Assembly: GCA_029936315.1 (NCBI GenBank)
Contig: JAPYTD010000010.1
Coordinates: 33,135-92,867 of the forward strand
Reading direction: 5' to 3'
Origin: Planctomycetota bacterium
Lineage (GTDB): Bacteria; Planctomycetota; UBA1135; UBA2386
Length of the DNA: 59,733 nt
Position numbers and translations under genes: made by a program. Below the pieces are notes generated by a model, which was not told the origin of the DNA, did no database searches, and saw only the letters and a program-made list of their open reading frames with translations. Below, one piece after another: positions 9,584-18,703 of the stretch. The first letter of the stretch is position 1. Each line of letters opens with the position of its first letter.

Positions 9584-10357
9584 ATGAAGCTGCAGAACGC
9601 TCTGAGCGTCTCGTTGTTGTTCGCGTTTGCCGCGTGCGCTGGTCAGACCTACCGCGTCGATGCTGGACCGATGTTTGTCCGGGCGCGCGGGGAGTTAGCG
9701 TTGGCGGCCTCGAACCAGGTCATGCCACCGGGCAACAGTCTCGATGGCAACCTCGGGCTCGGGGGCAAGGAAGCCTCGCCCTACATCGGGTTTCGCACGG
9801 ACATTGACAAGCACCGCGTGCGCGTCAACGGGTTCTACCTGGACACGGATGGGTTCGGCACACTTGGCACCGGTAGTCCTAGCGGTTCGCATGGCAACAT
9901 CGCCCCTGGAGCCCCTGTGCAGGCGTCGATGGACTTCTTCGCGATTGTTTCGAACTACAGCTACGAAGTCTGGCGCCGCGACTATTACCGCGTTGCGGTG
10001 GGCGCACAGCTCGGCTTCTACTCGTTGGACGTCACGGTGCGCGCCGCAGTCGGCCCCGGCCGCGAAGAGGTGACTTCAGAAGTGATTGTGCCGATGCCCT
10101 ACGTCGAAGCTGAGGCGTATTGGCGCGACTTCACGTTTGGCACCAACATGGGCATCATGTCTGCCGACCTTGGCGATGCGAACGGCCGCTACATTGACTT
10201 TGAGGCCTATGCCAGCTGGGCCATCAACCAGAGCTACGACCTCAAGGCCGGCTACCGCTACATCCTGCTAGATGGCTATGGCCGCGCGTCTTCGCGGGAC
10301 TTTGACGCCGACGTCGACGTGCAGGGTCTCCACATCAGCGGCGGCATTCGCTTCTAG
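9584..10357 (+). CDS. Outer-membrane beta-barrel protein, hypothetical
   Basis: 257 residues. N-terminal signal peptide MKLQNALSVSLLFAFAACAG, with a possible lipobox FAAC or a signal peptidase I site just after it. The body consists of alternating amphipathic strands (YIGFRTDIDKHRVRVNGFYL, YSYEVWRRDYYRVAVGAQLGF) and ends in a terminal aromatic (GGIRF-stop), as expected for BAM-inserted barrels. The ATG at 9584 is chosen because it begins the signal peptide; the open frame further upstream is the remnant region. Function unknown. A degenerate paralogue lies directly upstream. Confidence 0.8.
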   Translation: MKLQNALSVSLLFAFAACAGQTYRVDAGPMFVRARGELALAASNQVMPPGNSLDGNLGLGGKEASPYIGFRTDIDKHRVRVNGFYLDTDGFGTLGTGSPSGSHGNIAPGAPVQASMDFFAIVSNYSYEVWRRDYYRVAVGAQLGFYSLDVTVRAAVGPGREEVTSEVIVPMPYVEAEAYWRDFTFGTNMGIMSADLGDANGRYIDFEAYASWAINQSYDLKAGYRYILLDGYGRASSRDFDADVDVQGLHISGGIRF

Positions 10358-10370
10358 GCGCCGCTTGCCT

Positions 10371-10396
10371 GTGTAGAACGGCGGTGTAGAACGGCG
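10371..10396. repeat. Tandem 13-bp direct repeat, two copies
   Basis: GTGTAGAACGGCG occurs twice without a gap, in the 40-bp space between the barrel gene and the convergent S41 peptidase gene. Likely a simple slippage duplication. Its CGCCG/CGGCG arms could add a weak stem at the transcript end. Confidence 0.7.
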
Positions 10397-10397
10397 G

Positions 10398-11693
10398 CTA
10401 TCGCGCCGCCAGGTTCTTGATGGTCCGTGTTGCGGCCTCGAACATGCGCTCTTCCCAGTCCGTTGCGGCGCGATTGGGACCAAACGCTGCGACATCGCGA
10501 ACGCGGATGCGAATCGAGATGTCCGGTACGACGCCCTCGGCTTGCAGCCCGACGCCAGTGCGATCGACGATCCTGGTCTGGCCATACTTGAGCAAGCCGC
10601 CGTTCGGACCACGCGCGCGTTCGATGCCGGCTTCGGCGCCGGCCGTACGTTCGCCAATGACGATTGCGCCACACTCGCGTTGCAGGATGCGCGCCATGTG
10701 TTCCGCCATGCTTGCCGTCAACGAACTGGTCAGGACAACGATTGGTTTGTCGTAGCGCTTGCCGCGCGGTTGGATCGACAGGCGCACGAACAACTCGAAC
10801 GTGAACAGTCCTGCAGTTGTCGATTCATCGGGCACCGCGAAGACGAACTCGGCCGGCTTCTTGACAAACCGCCCGAGCAGACGCTGCGCGACGCCCATGT
10901 TGCCGCCGAGGTTGCTGCGCAGGTCGAGTACCAGCCCGTCTTTCTCGCGCGCGGCATCGAGCCACAGGTCGACGGTGTCGACCGGTAGTTCTTGCGACAG
11001 GGTATTGAGCGAGATGTAGGCAAAGCTCCGGCCGGCGTCATAGCTGCCGGCTCCGCTGCCGCCGGGGGTGATACGCCGCAGCAGGCCGCCCTGAATCTTC
11101 GTGCCAGGTTGCGGACGGTGCACGACGTGGCGCGTGACGAGGTCGTCGTTCCAGCGAAGTTGCAGTTCGACCGGTGAGTTCGGCGGACCCAGCATCAGGT
11201 TGCTGACTAGCGATGTGACGACGTGGAAGCCCGCGACGCGCCACAGTTCGGGAAAGCGCGCACTGTGCGGCAAGCCTTGCGGCAATTCTGGTGACTCGCC
11301 GCCCGGCCAGCCGATCACGTGTAGCCGCCCCTCGATCAACATCAACTCGAAGCCGTGTTGGTCGAGCAAGGACGTCGGCGCGACGCCATTCTCGGCCCAC
11401 TGCTCCTCGGTTGCCTTGTAAGAAACATGCGGATCCCGCAGTTCGCTGAGCATGCCGGTGATCAAGTGATGGAACTCGTGCGGGCGCTCGGCGAACGGCG
11501 CCGCCGCCCGATACTGCCGCCGGACCTCGTGCCAATCGACGTGGTCCTTGCCGAAGAACGGGTAGGCGCCCGAGAGTTCCTGCCAGTAGAAGTCGAACGC
11601 AGCGACACGACTGCGTTCGTCCTCGTTGAGTAGATCGATTCCGATGCAACCGCTGAAAGCGAGCGCCGCAACCCACACGAGTCGTTTAACCAC
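10398..11693 (-). CDS. S41-family (C-terminal-processing type) peptidase, lipoprotein
   Basis: 431 residues from the GTG at 11693, preceded by a good Shine-Dalgarno (GAGGAG) about ten bases upstream. This start gives a lipoprotein signal with lipobox AFSGC. The earlier ATG at 11750 would spoil it. The TSPc core is visible: SFAYISLNTLSQELPVDTVD, DLRSNLGGNMG, VVLTSSLTASMAEHMARIL with the probable Ser nucleophile in TAS, and GERTAGAEAG. No clear PDZ domain is visible between the N-terminal helical region and the core. It probably acts in the periplasm, anchored to a membrane. Substrate unknown. Confidence 0.85.
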   Translation of the reverse strand: MVKRLVWVAALAFSGCIGIDLLNEDERSRVAAFDFYWQELSGAYPFFGKDHVDWHEVRRQYRAAAPFAERPHEFHHLITGMLSELRDPHVSYKATEEQWAENGVAPTSLLDQHGFELMLIEGRLHVIGWPGGESPELPQGLPHSARFPELWRVAGFHVVTSLVSNLMLGPPNSPVELQLRWNDDLVTRHVVHRPQPGTKIQGGLLRRITPGGSGAGSYDAGRSFAYISLNTLSQELPVDTVDLWLDAAREKDGLVLDLRSNLGGNMGVAQRLLGRFVKKPAEFVFAVPDESTTAGLFTFELFVRLSIQPRGKRYDKPIVVLTSSLTASMAEHMARILQRECGAIVIGERTAGAEAGIERARGPNGGLLKYGQTRIVDRTGVGLQAEGVVPDISIRIRVRDVAAFGPNRAATDWEERMFEAATRTIKNLAAR

Positions 11694-11763
11694 ACGACCA
11701 CGCTCCTCGCCCCACCGCCCCCCGTCAAGGTGCCCCGAGCCAAAGGGCATGTTGGGCCGGTCG

Positions 11764-12765
11764 CTACCTTGCGAAGGTCAGCGTGCGGGAGAGCATCGCG
11801 CGGCCCTGGGCCGATTCGGTGAACCTGACGAAGTTCATCGCGTGCTCGTCGGGCCGTCCCGACGTGATTAGCTGCAGCGGGATCCCGTACGGGTAGGTGC
11901 CGTAGCCAAAGGCTGCCGGGGTCGGTGGCGTGCAATCGATCTGGAGCAGCTTCTGGCCGGGCTTGCGCGGCTCGGCGGTGACCCGCACGATGCCGATTGC
12001 GCCCCGGTTCTGCAGGATCTGGTCGTCAACGTGGCGTTCGCTGCTCACCCGCACGCACGTCGAAGCGAACGAGTCCCCGGGCATCAGCGTGCGCTCGGCC
12101 CGTATGGCGAGCAGGCGCTCGCTCGGCACAACTGGCACGATTGGTGCGTCGGCGAAGCCGAGTTGTTGCCAGTTGGTGACCCGCCCGGTGAAGATCTGCC
12201 GCACTTGCGAGGGGCTCAGCGAGCGAACCGACGACAGTGGTGAGACCGATAGCGCAAACAACTCGACGCCGACCTGCGTCTGGCGTAGCCCCGCGCGGAT
12301 CTCACGCTGGGACAGCGAGCCACCAATCAGACCGAACCGCCCCCGACCAACCATCAGGTACTCGGCCGCTTCTCGATCGCTGGTGAGGGTGGTCGACACG
12401 GTTGCGCTTGACAGCGTGCCCTCGTAGGCGCTCTGCAGCTTGCGATCGAAGCTCGGCTTGGCGTTGGCGCCGATGACGACCCGCAACTCCGTGGCCTGTG
12501 GCTGCAGCACGCGCTTCGTTGGCGCCGACTCAAACATTGGCGACGAGTGTTGGCCGGCGTGCGAGAAGCCCGCCAGGTCACCGACGGCGGGCTCGAGCAA
12601 GAACACGGCTGGCTCGATCACCGGCGGCGGCATCTGCTTGGCCAGTATTCGAGGGTCTGGCGTCGCCGTCGACGAGAACGCGCCTCCAGCTATGGCGACG
12701 CTCATCATTCCAGCTCCCGCCAGAGCCAATCCCCACCGTGCATCTGTTGTCTGCAACTTATTCAT
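11764..12765 (-). CDS. PstS-like phosphate/substrate-binding periplasmic protein
   Basis: 333 residues from the ATG at 12765 (MNKLQTTDARWGLALAG), which has an AGGTGG Shine-Dalgarno just upstream. N-terminal signal segment, then a type II periplasmic-binding fold of the PstS-like kind: VVIGANAKPSFDRKLQ, GRFGLIGGSLSQREI, LSPSQVRQIFTGRVTNWQQLG, SERHVDDQILQNRGAIGIVRV and IPLQLITSG. The TGRVTNW and QNRGAIGIV motifs are typical of PstS-like proteins that lack a cognate permease. No pstCAB genes are adjacent, so it may sense or scavenge rather than import. The start faces the PLP operon across about 200 bp. Confidence 0.8.
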   Translation of the reverse strand: MNKLQTTDARWGLALAGAGMMSVAIAGGAFSSTATPDPRILAKQMPPPVIEPAVFLLEPAVGDLAGFSHAGQHSSPMFESAPTKRVLQPQATELRVVIGANAKPSFDRKLQSAYEGTLSSATVSTTLTSDREAAEYLMVGRGRFGLIGGSLSQREIRAGLRQTQVGVELFALSVSPLSSVRSLSPSQVRQIFTGRVTNWQQLGFADAPIVPVVPSERLLAIRAERTLMPGDSFASTCVRVSSERHVDDQILQNRGAIGIVRVTAEPRKPGQKLLQIDCTPPTPAAFGYGTYPYGIPLQLITSGRPDEHAMNFVRFTESAQGRAMLSRTLTFAR

Positions 12766-12938
12766 GTCCCACCTCCCGGTGCAGACATATCGGACATACG
12801 GTGAGACCGGTGTCCAGAGGCACGTCGGTCTCAAGCCACAAGCCCCGTTGAGAGCGCGGTTTCGGGCGTGAGACAAACTGAGTCAGCCATTCAAGTCCGA
12901 GGTGCAGTGTGCGAACTGGACCTGCTTCCGAGGATAGT

Positions 12939-12963
12939 GCCAAATTGGCCTAATTGATTGGCC
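12939..12963. promoter_or_regulatory. Candidate operator for the PLP-operon regulator
   Basis: A GCCAA-A-TTGGC palindrome (12939-12949) overlaps the first of two direct ATTGGCC repeats at 12944-12950 and 12957-12963, spaced 13 bp start to start. The second copy ends five bases before the regulator ATG. MocR/PdxR-type regulators often bind spaced direct repeats near their own promoter, so autoregulation is plausible. This is inference from position and symmetry. Confidence 0.45.
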
Positions 12964-12967
12964 GACA

Positions 12968-14491
12968 ATGTCCGCTACATATGTGCAAGTGGCTCATCTG
13001 CTCCCAGACCTCGATCCGACCGACAAAGCGGCGTTGCCGGCGCAAGTAGCCAGCTTCTATTCGCGGGCGATTGAGGATGGTCGCGTGCTCGTGGGAGAAC
13101 GGTTGCCGCCGATCCGTGAGGTCGCAACCTGCTGCAAGGTGACGCGCGCCACGGTCCAGGAGGCCTACCGCCGCCTTGCCGACCTCGGTCTCGTGGCAGG
13201 CACCGTCGGCCGCGGCACCATCGTGCTCGCCAGTGCCACCGCCGCGAGCGATCCAAGCCACCGCTTGCTGAGTCCGTATGCCGAAGCGGCGCTGCGGCGC
13301 ACGCGTGCGATGAAGGGTGCGCCGTTGTTGTCGGAGAACCAAGAACTGGTCGCCAACTTCGCCGAGCTGGCGCCGGACGAATCGTTCTTTCCCGTCGACG
13401 AGTGGCGCGAGGCGATGGACGCGGTGCTCAGGACCCGCGGCCGCGAACTGCTCGGCTATGGCCATTCGACGTTTGGCCTGCAAGAACTGCGCGAACTGCT
13501 CGTGGTTCGTTCGCATGACAGCGACCCGGAGCTTTCTGCGGACAACCTGTTGGTGACGGCAGGTGCGCAGCAGGCACTCGACCTCGTTCTGCGCACCGTC
13601 TGTTCGCCGGGGGACACCGTCGTCGTTACGACGCCGTCGTACCACCACATGCACGGGCTGTTAAGCGCGCACGGTTTGCAGGTCGTGCAGGTGCCGTTCG
13701 GACCGGATGGTCTCGATCACGCGCAGCTGTCGCGCGTCTTGGCCAGGCCGTCGGTTCGGTTGTGCTACCTGATGCCGACGTTCCACAATCCGACCGGACG
13801 CTCGCTCAATCTCGAACAACGAAAGCAGTTGGTCCAGGCACTTGCTGATACCGACGTCGCGGTTGTCGAAGACGAATACCAACACTCCCTGCGTTGTCGC
13901 GGTGACGCGTTGCCAACCCTGCGCTCGCTCGATGCGCGCGGTTTGACGGTGACGGTGTCGACCGTCTCGAAGGACCTGTTCCCGGCACTGCGCATCGGTT
14001 GGGTTGCCGGCAGCGACCACTTGCTGCAGCCGATGGCGGCGGTGAAGCGGTTCATGGATCTCGAGACCAGTCCGTTGCTGCAAGCAGCGCTGGTGGAGTT
14101 CATGCGGCGTGGTTGTTTTGACAACCACCTGTCTTCGTTGCTTGCCGAACTGCGCCTTCGTCACAAGGCCTTGCAGGCAGCGTGCGCGCAACACCTGCCC
14201 GAAGGCTGTCGCGTGACCGACCCAGATGGCGGCTTCGTTGCCTGGCTAGAAATGCCAAACTCAGGTCATGCAGGCTTAGGTCAGGGCGAACAGCTCGCCG
14301 ACCTCGCAGCAGAGCGCGGCGTGCGCGTCGTTCCAGGTCGCGCTTTTGACCTCGACGGTGCCGCTTCTCGCGGCGTTCGCCTGTGCTTGACGCGAACCAA
14401 CGTCGACCAGATCCATCACGGCGTGCGCGTGCTCGGTGAGTGCGCCCGCGAGTTACTTGAGGTCCATGCGCCCGCGCAGACCTTCTTGTGA
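12968..14491 (+). CDS. pdxR: MocR/PdxR-type GntR regulator with aminotransferase domain
   Basis: 507 residues. The N-terminal GntR winged helix (residues about 20-90) includes [20 protein letters not shown] and [17 protein letters not shown]. It is followed by a full fold-type I aminotransferase-like domain with [40 protein letters not shown] and the PLP lysine in [17 protein letters not shown]. MocR proteins use PLP as effector. Position directly before pdxS and pdxT argues for a PdxR that controls PLP synthesis. Unlike classical pdxR genes it is co-directional with, and overlaps, its target operon (GTGA near 14488). Confidence 0.9.
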   Translation: MSATYVQVAHLLPDLDPTDKAALPAQVASFYSRAIEDGRVLVGERLPPIREVATCCKVTRATVQEAYRRLADLGLVAGTVGRGTIVLASATAASDPSHRLLSPYAEAALRRTRAMKGAPLLSENQELVANFAELAPDESFFPVDEWREAMDAVLRTRGRELLGYGHSTFGLQELRELLVVRSHDSDPELSADNLLVTAGAQQALDLVLRTVCSPGDTVVVTTPSYHHMHGLLSAHGLQVVQVPFGPDGLDHAQLSRVLARPSVRLCYLMPTFHNPTGRSLNLEQRKQLVQALADTDVAVVEDEYQHSLRCRGDALPTLRSLDARGLTVTVSTVSKDLFPALRIGWVAGSDHLLQPMAAVKRFMDLETSPLLQAALVEFMRRGCFDNHLSSLLAELRLRHKALQAACAQHLPEGCRVTDPDGGFVAWLEMPNSGHAGLGQGEQLADLAAERGVRVVPGRAFDLDGAASRGVRLCLTRTNVDQIHHGVRVLGECARELLEVHAPAQTFL

Positions 14492-14529
14492 GAACAACTA
14501 CAAACGAGACTGCAGTCCTTTCCATTGCC

Positions 14530-15447
14530 ATGACCAACAACCACCCCACCCCACAAGTACCCGGATTTACCGCCGAAGAGCTGGTCAGCAAGATCGGCTT
14601 CTGCGAGCAGTTGAAAGGCGGCGTCGTCATGGACGTCGTCAATGTCGAGCAAGCACAGATCGCCGAAGAAGCTGGCGCGTGCGCGGTGATGGCCCTCGAG
14701 CGCGTACCTGCCGATATCCGCAAGGATGGTGGCGTTTCGCGTGCCAGCGACCCGGATATGATCGCCGCCATCCAGAAGGCCGTCAGCATTCCGGTGATGG
14801 CCAAGGTGCGCATCGGCCACTTCGTCGAAGCCCAGATGCTGGAGTCGATGGAAGTCGATTGCATCGATGAAAGTGAAGTGCTGACGCCGGCCGACGAAGA
14901 GTTCCACATCGAAAAGCGACCGTTCAAGACGCCGTTTGTTTGCGGTTGCCGCGACCTCGGCGAGGCCTTGCGTCGCATCAATGAAGGCGCCGCGATGATT
15001 CGTACCAAGGGTGAAGCTGGCACCGGCAACGTGGTCGAAGCGGTTCACCACATGCGCGCGCTGATGTCGCAGATCCGTTCGCTACGTGGTCAGGACGCCG
15101 AGGTGCTCGCGAAACGCGCGCGCGAGTTGCGGGTGCCAACCGAACTCGTCGCGTGGGTCGCCGAGAACCAGAAGCTGCCGGTGCCAAACTTCTCGGCTGG
15201 CGGCGTCGCGACGCCGGCGGACGCGTCGTTGATGATGCAGCTTGGCGCCGAATCGGTGTTCGTCGGCTCCGGCATCTTCAAGTCGGGCAACCCGGTGGAA
15301 CGCGCCAATGCGATCGTTCGCTCGGTCACTCACTACCAGGATCCGAGCGTGCTGGTCGAAGTCTCGAAGGGTCTCGGCGAGCCGATGGTTGGCATCAACA
15401 TCGATACGCTGCCGCCGGATCAGCGGCTCGCGAACCGCGGCATCTAG
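14530..15447 (+). CDS. pdxS: Pyridoxal 5'-phosphate synthase lyase subunit PdxS
   Basis: Makes PLP from ribose 5-phosphate, glyceraldehyde 3-phosphate and glutamine-derived ammonia, as a dodecamer with Pdx[21 protein letters not shown], the active-site lysine in [15 protein letters not shown], the second lysine in [16 protein letters not shown] and the phosphate-binding [15 protein letters not shown] are intact. About 305 aa from the ATG at 14530. A GTG at 14488 overlapping the pdxR stop is an alternative that would add 14 residues. Cytoplasmic, second gene of the pdxR-pdxS-pdxT operon. Confidence 0.97.
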   Translation: MTNNHPTPQVPGFTAEELVSKIGFCEQLKGGVVMDVVNVEQAQIAEEAGACAVMALERVPADIRKDGGVSRASDPDMIAAIQKAVSIPVMAKVRIGHFVEAQMLESMEVDCIDESEVLTPADEEFHIEKRPFKTPFVCGCRDLGEALRRINEGAAMIRTKGEAGTGNVVEAVHHMRALMSQIRSLRGQDAEVLAKRARELRVPTELVAWVAENQKLPVPNFSAGGVATPADASLMMQLGAESVFVGSGIFKSGNPVERANAIVRSVTHYQDPSVLVEVSKGLGEPMVGINIDTLPPDQRLANRGI

Positions 15448-15471
15448 TCGATCTTTGTTACGGCCGTGACG

Positions 15472-16131
15472 ATGCAGGCAAACAAGCAAGCCGCGCCGGT
15501 TGTTGGCGTCCTGGCTTTGCAAGGCGACTTCGCCGATCACCAGGCGGCGTTGGCGGCTTGTGGTTTGCGTACGCGCCAGATTCGCACGGCCAGTCAGTTG
15601 CGTGGCATCGATGCCTTGGTGCTGCCCGGCGGCGAGAGCACGACGATGCTCAAACTGTTGGAAGTCGAAGGCCTGTGGGGGCCACTTGGCGAAGCGTTGC
15701 AGCGCCCGATCCCGATCTTGGCGACGTGTGCTGGCTTGATCCTGCTTGCCCAACACGTTGAGAATCCGAGCCACGACCGGAAGGGCCAGGCTAAGGGCAG
15801 CCAGGAGAGCTATGGCCTGCTGCCGCTGAGCGTTGCGCGCAACGGCTATGGCCGGCAGTTCCATTCGGGCACGTTCGAGCTGGTCTCCGAGACCCTGCCG
15901 AAGGGCACGACCGGCACATTCATTCGCGCACCGCGCATCACCGCCGTGCACGGTCCATGTGAGGTGATCGCCAAGCGCGGCAACGATCCGGTGCTGGTGC
16001 GAACCGGCCACGTGCTGGCTGCCTGCTTCCACCCCGAACTCACGATCGGGCATCCCGTTACCGCGATGTTCGCGGCTATGGTCACGGCTAGTGCTCGCGA
16101 CAGCGATGACGTAGCTGCCGAGGCTCAGTAG
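15472..16131 (+). CDS. pdxT: Pyridoxal 5'-phosphate synthase glutaminase subunit PdxT
   Basis: Class I glutaminase that supplies ammonia to Pdx[30 protein letters not shown], the nucleophile Cys in [13 protein letters not shown], and the His/Glu dyad in AACFHPELT are present. Starts at the ATG at 15472; a GTG at 15466 is also possible. Lies 24 bp after pdxS. About 219 aa, slightly longer than usual because of a C-terminal Ala/Asp tail. The stop codon TAG overlaps a GTG that opens a short acetyltransferase remnant. Confidence 0.96.
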   Translation: MQANKQAAPVVGVLALQGDFADHQAALAACGLRTRQIRTASQLRGIDALVLPGGESTTMLKLLEVEGLWGPLGEALQRPIPILATCAGLILLAQHVENPSHDRKGQAKGSQESYGLLPLSVARNGYGRQFHSGTFELVSETLPKGTTGTFIRAPRITAVHGPCEVIAKRGNDPVLVRTGHVLAACFHPELTIGHPVTAMFAAMVTASARDSDDVAAEAQ

Positions 16132-16280
16132 TGGCGGGCGCCGTGCGAAATGCGATCGAGCCGGACGCAGGCCGTAGCACGACGTTGATCTTGCTGGCTG
16201 CACCGAATGCGCGGGATTACTACCCGCACATCGGGATGACCAGGCACGACTCGTGCTGGTTGATCCGCAGCGACCGGTGA
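16131..16280 (+). pseudogene. C-terminal remnant of a GNAT acetyltransferase
   Basis: A 49-codon frame opens with GTG overlapping the pdxT stop. It contains [20 protein letters not shown] then [10 protein letters not shown], which resembles the last beta-alpha-beta segment of GNAT N-acetyltransferases (a phrase like APNAxDYYPHIGF followed by the final strand). The N-terminal acetyl-CoA-binding part is missing, so it is a decayed fragment rather than a functional enzyme. It fills most of the gap between pdxT and the next gene. Confidence 0.6.
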
Positions 16281-16381
16281 GCTGTGCGCCAGCCGACTTG
16301 TACTGGCATGTGCAAGCTGTGCGCGAAGTTCTGCACGTCGCATCATGCGCTTGACGAGGATCCGCGTATACTCCGAGGAAC

Positions 16382-17596
16382 GTGAGTGCGATCCTCAGAA
16401 AGCCGTCCATCGCAGTGGCCACCTGGGCCATCCTCGTGCTCGGCCTGTTCGCATGGCGTGGTGACCTGAGTCTGGGCGACCCCGACGCGCAAGAGTCCCG
16501 CACCACTGCCAAGGAGGGCGATGGTCCGGTTGTGGTTCGCCGCACTGAGGTGCCCGAGTTGCCGCGTTCCAAGCGCACCGGTCTCGTCTATGACAGCATG
16601 GGCTTCTTGCTAGTCGGCGCCGACGTCGTGCCTACCAACGGCATTGCCGAGAAGACCGGTGCAGATGGATCGTTTTCCCTCAACTTGTTGAAGTTCCAAA
16701 CCAGTGACGTGTTGGTGCGAGCCGAAGGCCGACGCTCCATGTGGGTGCGTACGTCCGCGATCAGCCCCGACCCGTTGGTGGTGCGATTGATCCCGATCGC
16801 GCCGTGGGATGTCGCTCCGGAGATGCCCGAGCCGGCGCCCAAGCTGCGCGGGGAGGGCATCGTCAGGGGCCTTGATGGTCGTCCGTTGGCAAACGCGTTC
16901 GTCAACGTGCTCGGCACCGATTGTTGGGGACGTACGGGCGAGACCGGTCGCGTCGAACTCCCGTTGCCATCGCCGCAAGTCACGTTCGTTTTGCATCAGC
17001 ATGGCCGTGTCGGTCAGGTTGGTGGGGTTGCCGCCCTATCACAGCCGTTCGTCTCGCCGCGCACCCATGGCGTCGTGCTGCTGCCCGATTTGATGGCTGA
17101 GCTTGGCGGTTCGATTCGCGGCATCGTGTGCAACGATCATGGGGTTCCGGTGGCTGGCTTGCCGGTTGAAGTGCGCGGCCCCGGCGGCAACCGTCGCGTG
17201 CAAACGGGAGCCGGTGGCGTGTTTGTTCTCGGTGGGCTGATGCCCGCCGACTACGAGGTTGAGCCGTTCGCATTCCGCGGTGCAGTTGCCAAAGCCATCT
17301 CGGTACGAGTCGACCGCGCGGTTGTTGCGTGCGACTTGCACTTGCACGCCGTCAAGGAAGTTGGCTTGCGCATTGTCGACGAGAGCGGCGCTCTTGCCGT
17401 CGGCGCTTGGGTTGCATGCAGCTTGCACGGCCTGCGTCGCGGCGTGGACCAAGCTGGCGCGGATGGTGTCGTCAACCTGCCAATCTCCTTCGCGAGCGAG
17501 TTCGAAATTCGCATGGGCGACAACTTCGCCAGCTGCGAGATCAAGCATTACGACGCGAAGGCTGATCCGGCGACGCTCGTAATCGCGCAGCCGTAG
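16382..17596 (+). CDS. Hypothetical membrane-anchored protein with regulatory-like beta-sandwich repeats
   Basis: 404 residues, GTG start. An N-terminal hydrophobic anchor (VATWAILVLGLFAW) is followed by an exported region with three or four carboxypeptidase-regulatory-like folds. Their recurring pattern is G-x-V-x-D-(x)n-G-A-x-V then DGSFSL: RTGLVYDSMGFLLVGADVVP, GIVRGLDGRPLANAFVNV, GIVCNDHGVPVAGLPVEVRG, and a final one near residue 350. Such folds usually have structural or adhesive roles. No catalytic motif is visible. It converges on the DNRLRE genes with 24 bp between stops. Confidence 0.75.
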   Translation: MSAILRKPSIAVATWAILVLGLFAWRGDLSLGDPDAQESRTTAKEGDGPVVVRRTEVPELPRSKRTGLVYDSMGFLLVGADVVPTNGIAEKTGADGSFSLNLLKFQTSDVLVRAEGRRSMWVRTSAISPDPLVVRLIPIAPWDVAPEMPEPAPKLRGEGIVRGLDGRPLANAFVNVLGTDCWGRTGETGRVELPLPSPQVTFVLHQHGRVGQVGGVAALSQPFVSPRTHGVVLLPDLMAELGGSIRGIVCNDHGVPVAGLPVEVRGPGGNRRVQTGAGGVFVLGGLMPADYEVEPFAFRGAVAKAISVRVDRAVVACDLHLHAVKEVGLRIVDESGALAVGAWVACSLHGLRRGVDQAGADGVVNLPISFASEFEIRMGDNFASCEIKHYDAKADPATLVIAQP

Positions 17597-17620
17597 CTCA
17601 GGCTTGCCCCTAGTTGCTCG

Positions 17621-18682
17621 CTACTGAGTGATTAGCAGGCCCGCGTTGCTCATTGCAAAGCCAATGGGTGTGCCGTCGAGCACGGCGCCCTGGCAGACAA
17701 TCAAGTAGCCGGGAAAGCCGACTGGAATGGTGATCGATGGCGAAGCGGTGCCACCAGCACTGGTCACGAACGCATCGCTTGCGAAGATCAAACCCGACAG
17801 CGGCAGGAAGACCGAGCACGATGGGAACAGCGTTGTGCCGACGGGCGATAGCTCAAGGGACAAGAATGTCGCGCCAAGACTCGCCGCTGGGGCACTCGTG
17901 TAGTTGAGGGAGATCACGGCACCGCCGTGGGGCACGCCAGTTGGTGTCAACGTCAGGATGCCGGCGCTGGTCGGACATCCGGTTCCCCAGCTACCGACTG
18001 CACCCGACAGGTAGTTGATGATCAGGCGCGGGTGTTGTGACGAGTTGGAAGACTCGCGCGTGCTGAGTTTGCTGGCCGAGCCGACCAGGGATTCGTCGCC
18101 CTTGAGCAGCCAGCCGTGGTTGCCCGACGGATTGTCGATCCACGTTTGCACGTCGGCGATCAAGCCGGGGAATGGCGTGGTCACAAACGAGCCGCCGGTG
18201 CCCATCGTGAAGGCGAAGCTGGGCGTGGCGACAAAGTCGCCGCCGATGTTGTTCCACAGAGTGTTGGGCGAATCCGTGTGCAGCCAGGTTGTGTCACCGG
18301 CGACCGCAGCGCCGCCGCCACCTTGACCACCGGAAGCGACGGTTGCGCCTTCCGTCCATGTCTGCGTTACACGGTGAACATCCGTTGCCGTTGGGCCAGA
18401 ACCGGGCGAGCTCTGCACGTTGACCTCAAGCCGCGCCGACAGGATGCGCGAACCGGGCGGCACGGCGGCCGCGACATCAAAGTGCAGCAACGCGCGCCGG
18501 ATGCCGGGTTGCCCTGTCATGCCGACGAACATCGACGTGCCGGCGCTGTTGGCGAGCGCGCCGCTTGGGTGTTCGTAGAGCGTCGTGTCTTTGTCGGCCA
18601 CGATCGTGATCGTGGTCTGGGCAGACACCGTGGATATGGCTGTCACGAAGGTGGCAGCCACGAGCATGGCGAGGCTTGGCAT
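17621..18682 (-). CDS. Secreted DNRLRE-domain protein, copy A
   Basis: 353 residues. Signal peptide MPSLAMLVAATFVTAISTVSAQ. Residues about 25-230 are a DNRLRE domain (ADKDTTLYEHPSGALANSAG, RRALLHFDVAAAVPPGSRIL, VHRVTQTWTEG, LIADVQTWIDNPSGNHGWLL, LIINYLSG). Residues 235-353 form a C-terminal domain opening with WGTGCPTSAG and ending GFAMSNAGLLITQ, which recurs in copy B and partly in the 36567-38324 protein. It may serve in surface sorting or anchoring. It lies 21 bp downstream of paralogue B on the same strand: a tandem duplication and probable operon. Confidence 0.82.
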   Translation of the reverse strand: MPSLAMLVAATFVTAISTVSAQTTITIVADKDTTLYEHPSGALANSAGTSMFVGMTGQPGIRRALLHFDVAAAVPPGSRILSARLEVNVQSSPGSGPTATDVHRVTQTWTEGATVASGGQGGGGAAVAGDTTWLHTDSPNTLWNNIGGDFVATPSFAFTMGTGGSFVTTPFPGLIADVQTWIDNPSGNHGWLLKGDESLVGSASKLSTRESSNSSQHPRLIINYLSGAVGSWGTGCPTSAGILTLTPTGVPHGGAVISLNYTSAPAASLGATFLSLELSPVGTTLFPSCSVFLPLSGLIFASDAFVTSAGGTASPSITIPVGFPGYLIVCQGAVLDGTPIGFAMSNAGLLITQ

Positions 18683-18703
18683 GGTGGATAGTCTGTGGAG
18701 CTG

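Noticed and set aside
17100-17120. GGTTCGATTC resembling a tRNA T-arm
   Set aside because: Lies inside a coding frame with no acceptor stem or other arms nearby.
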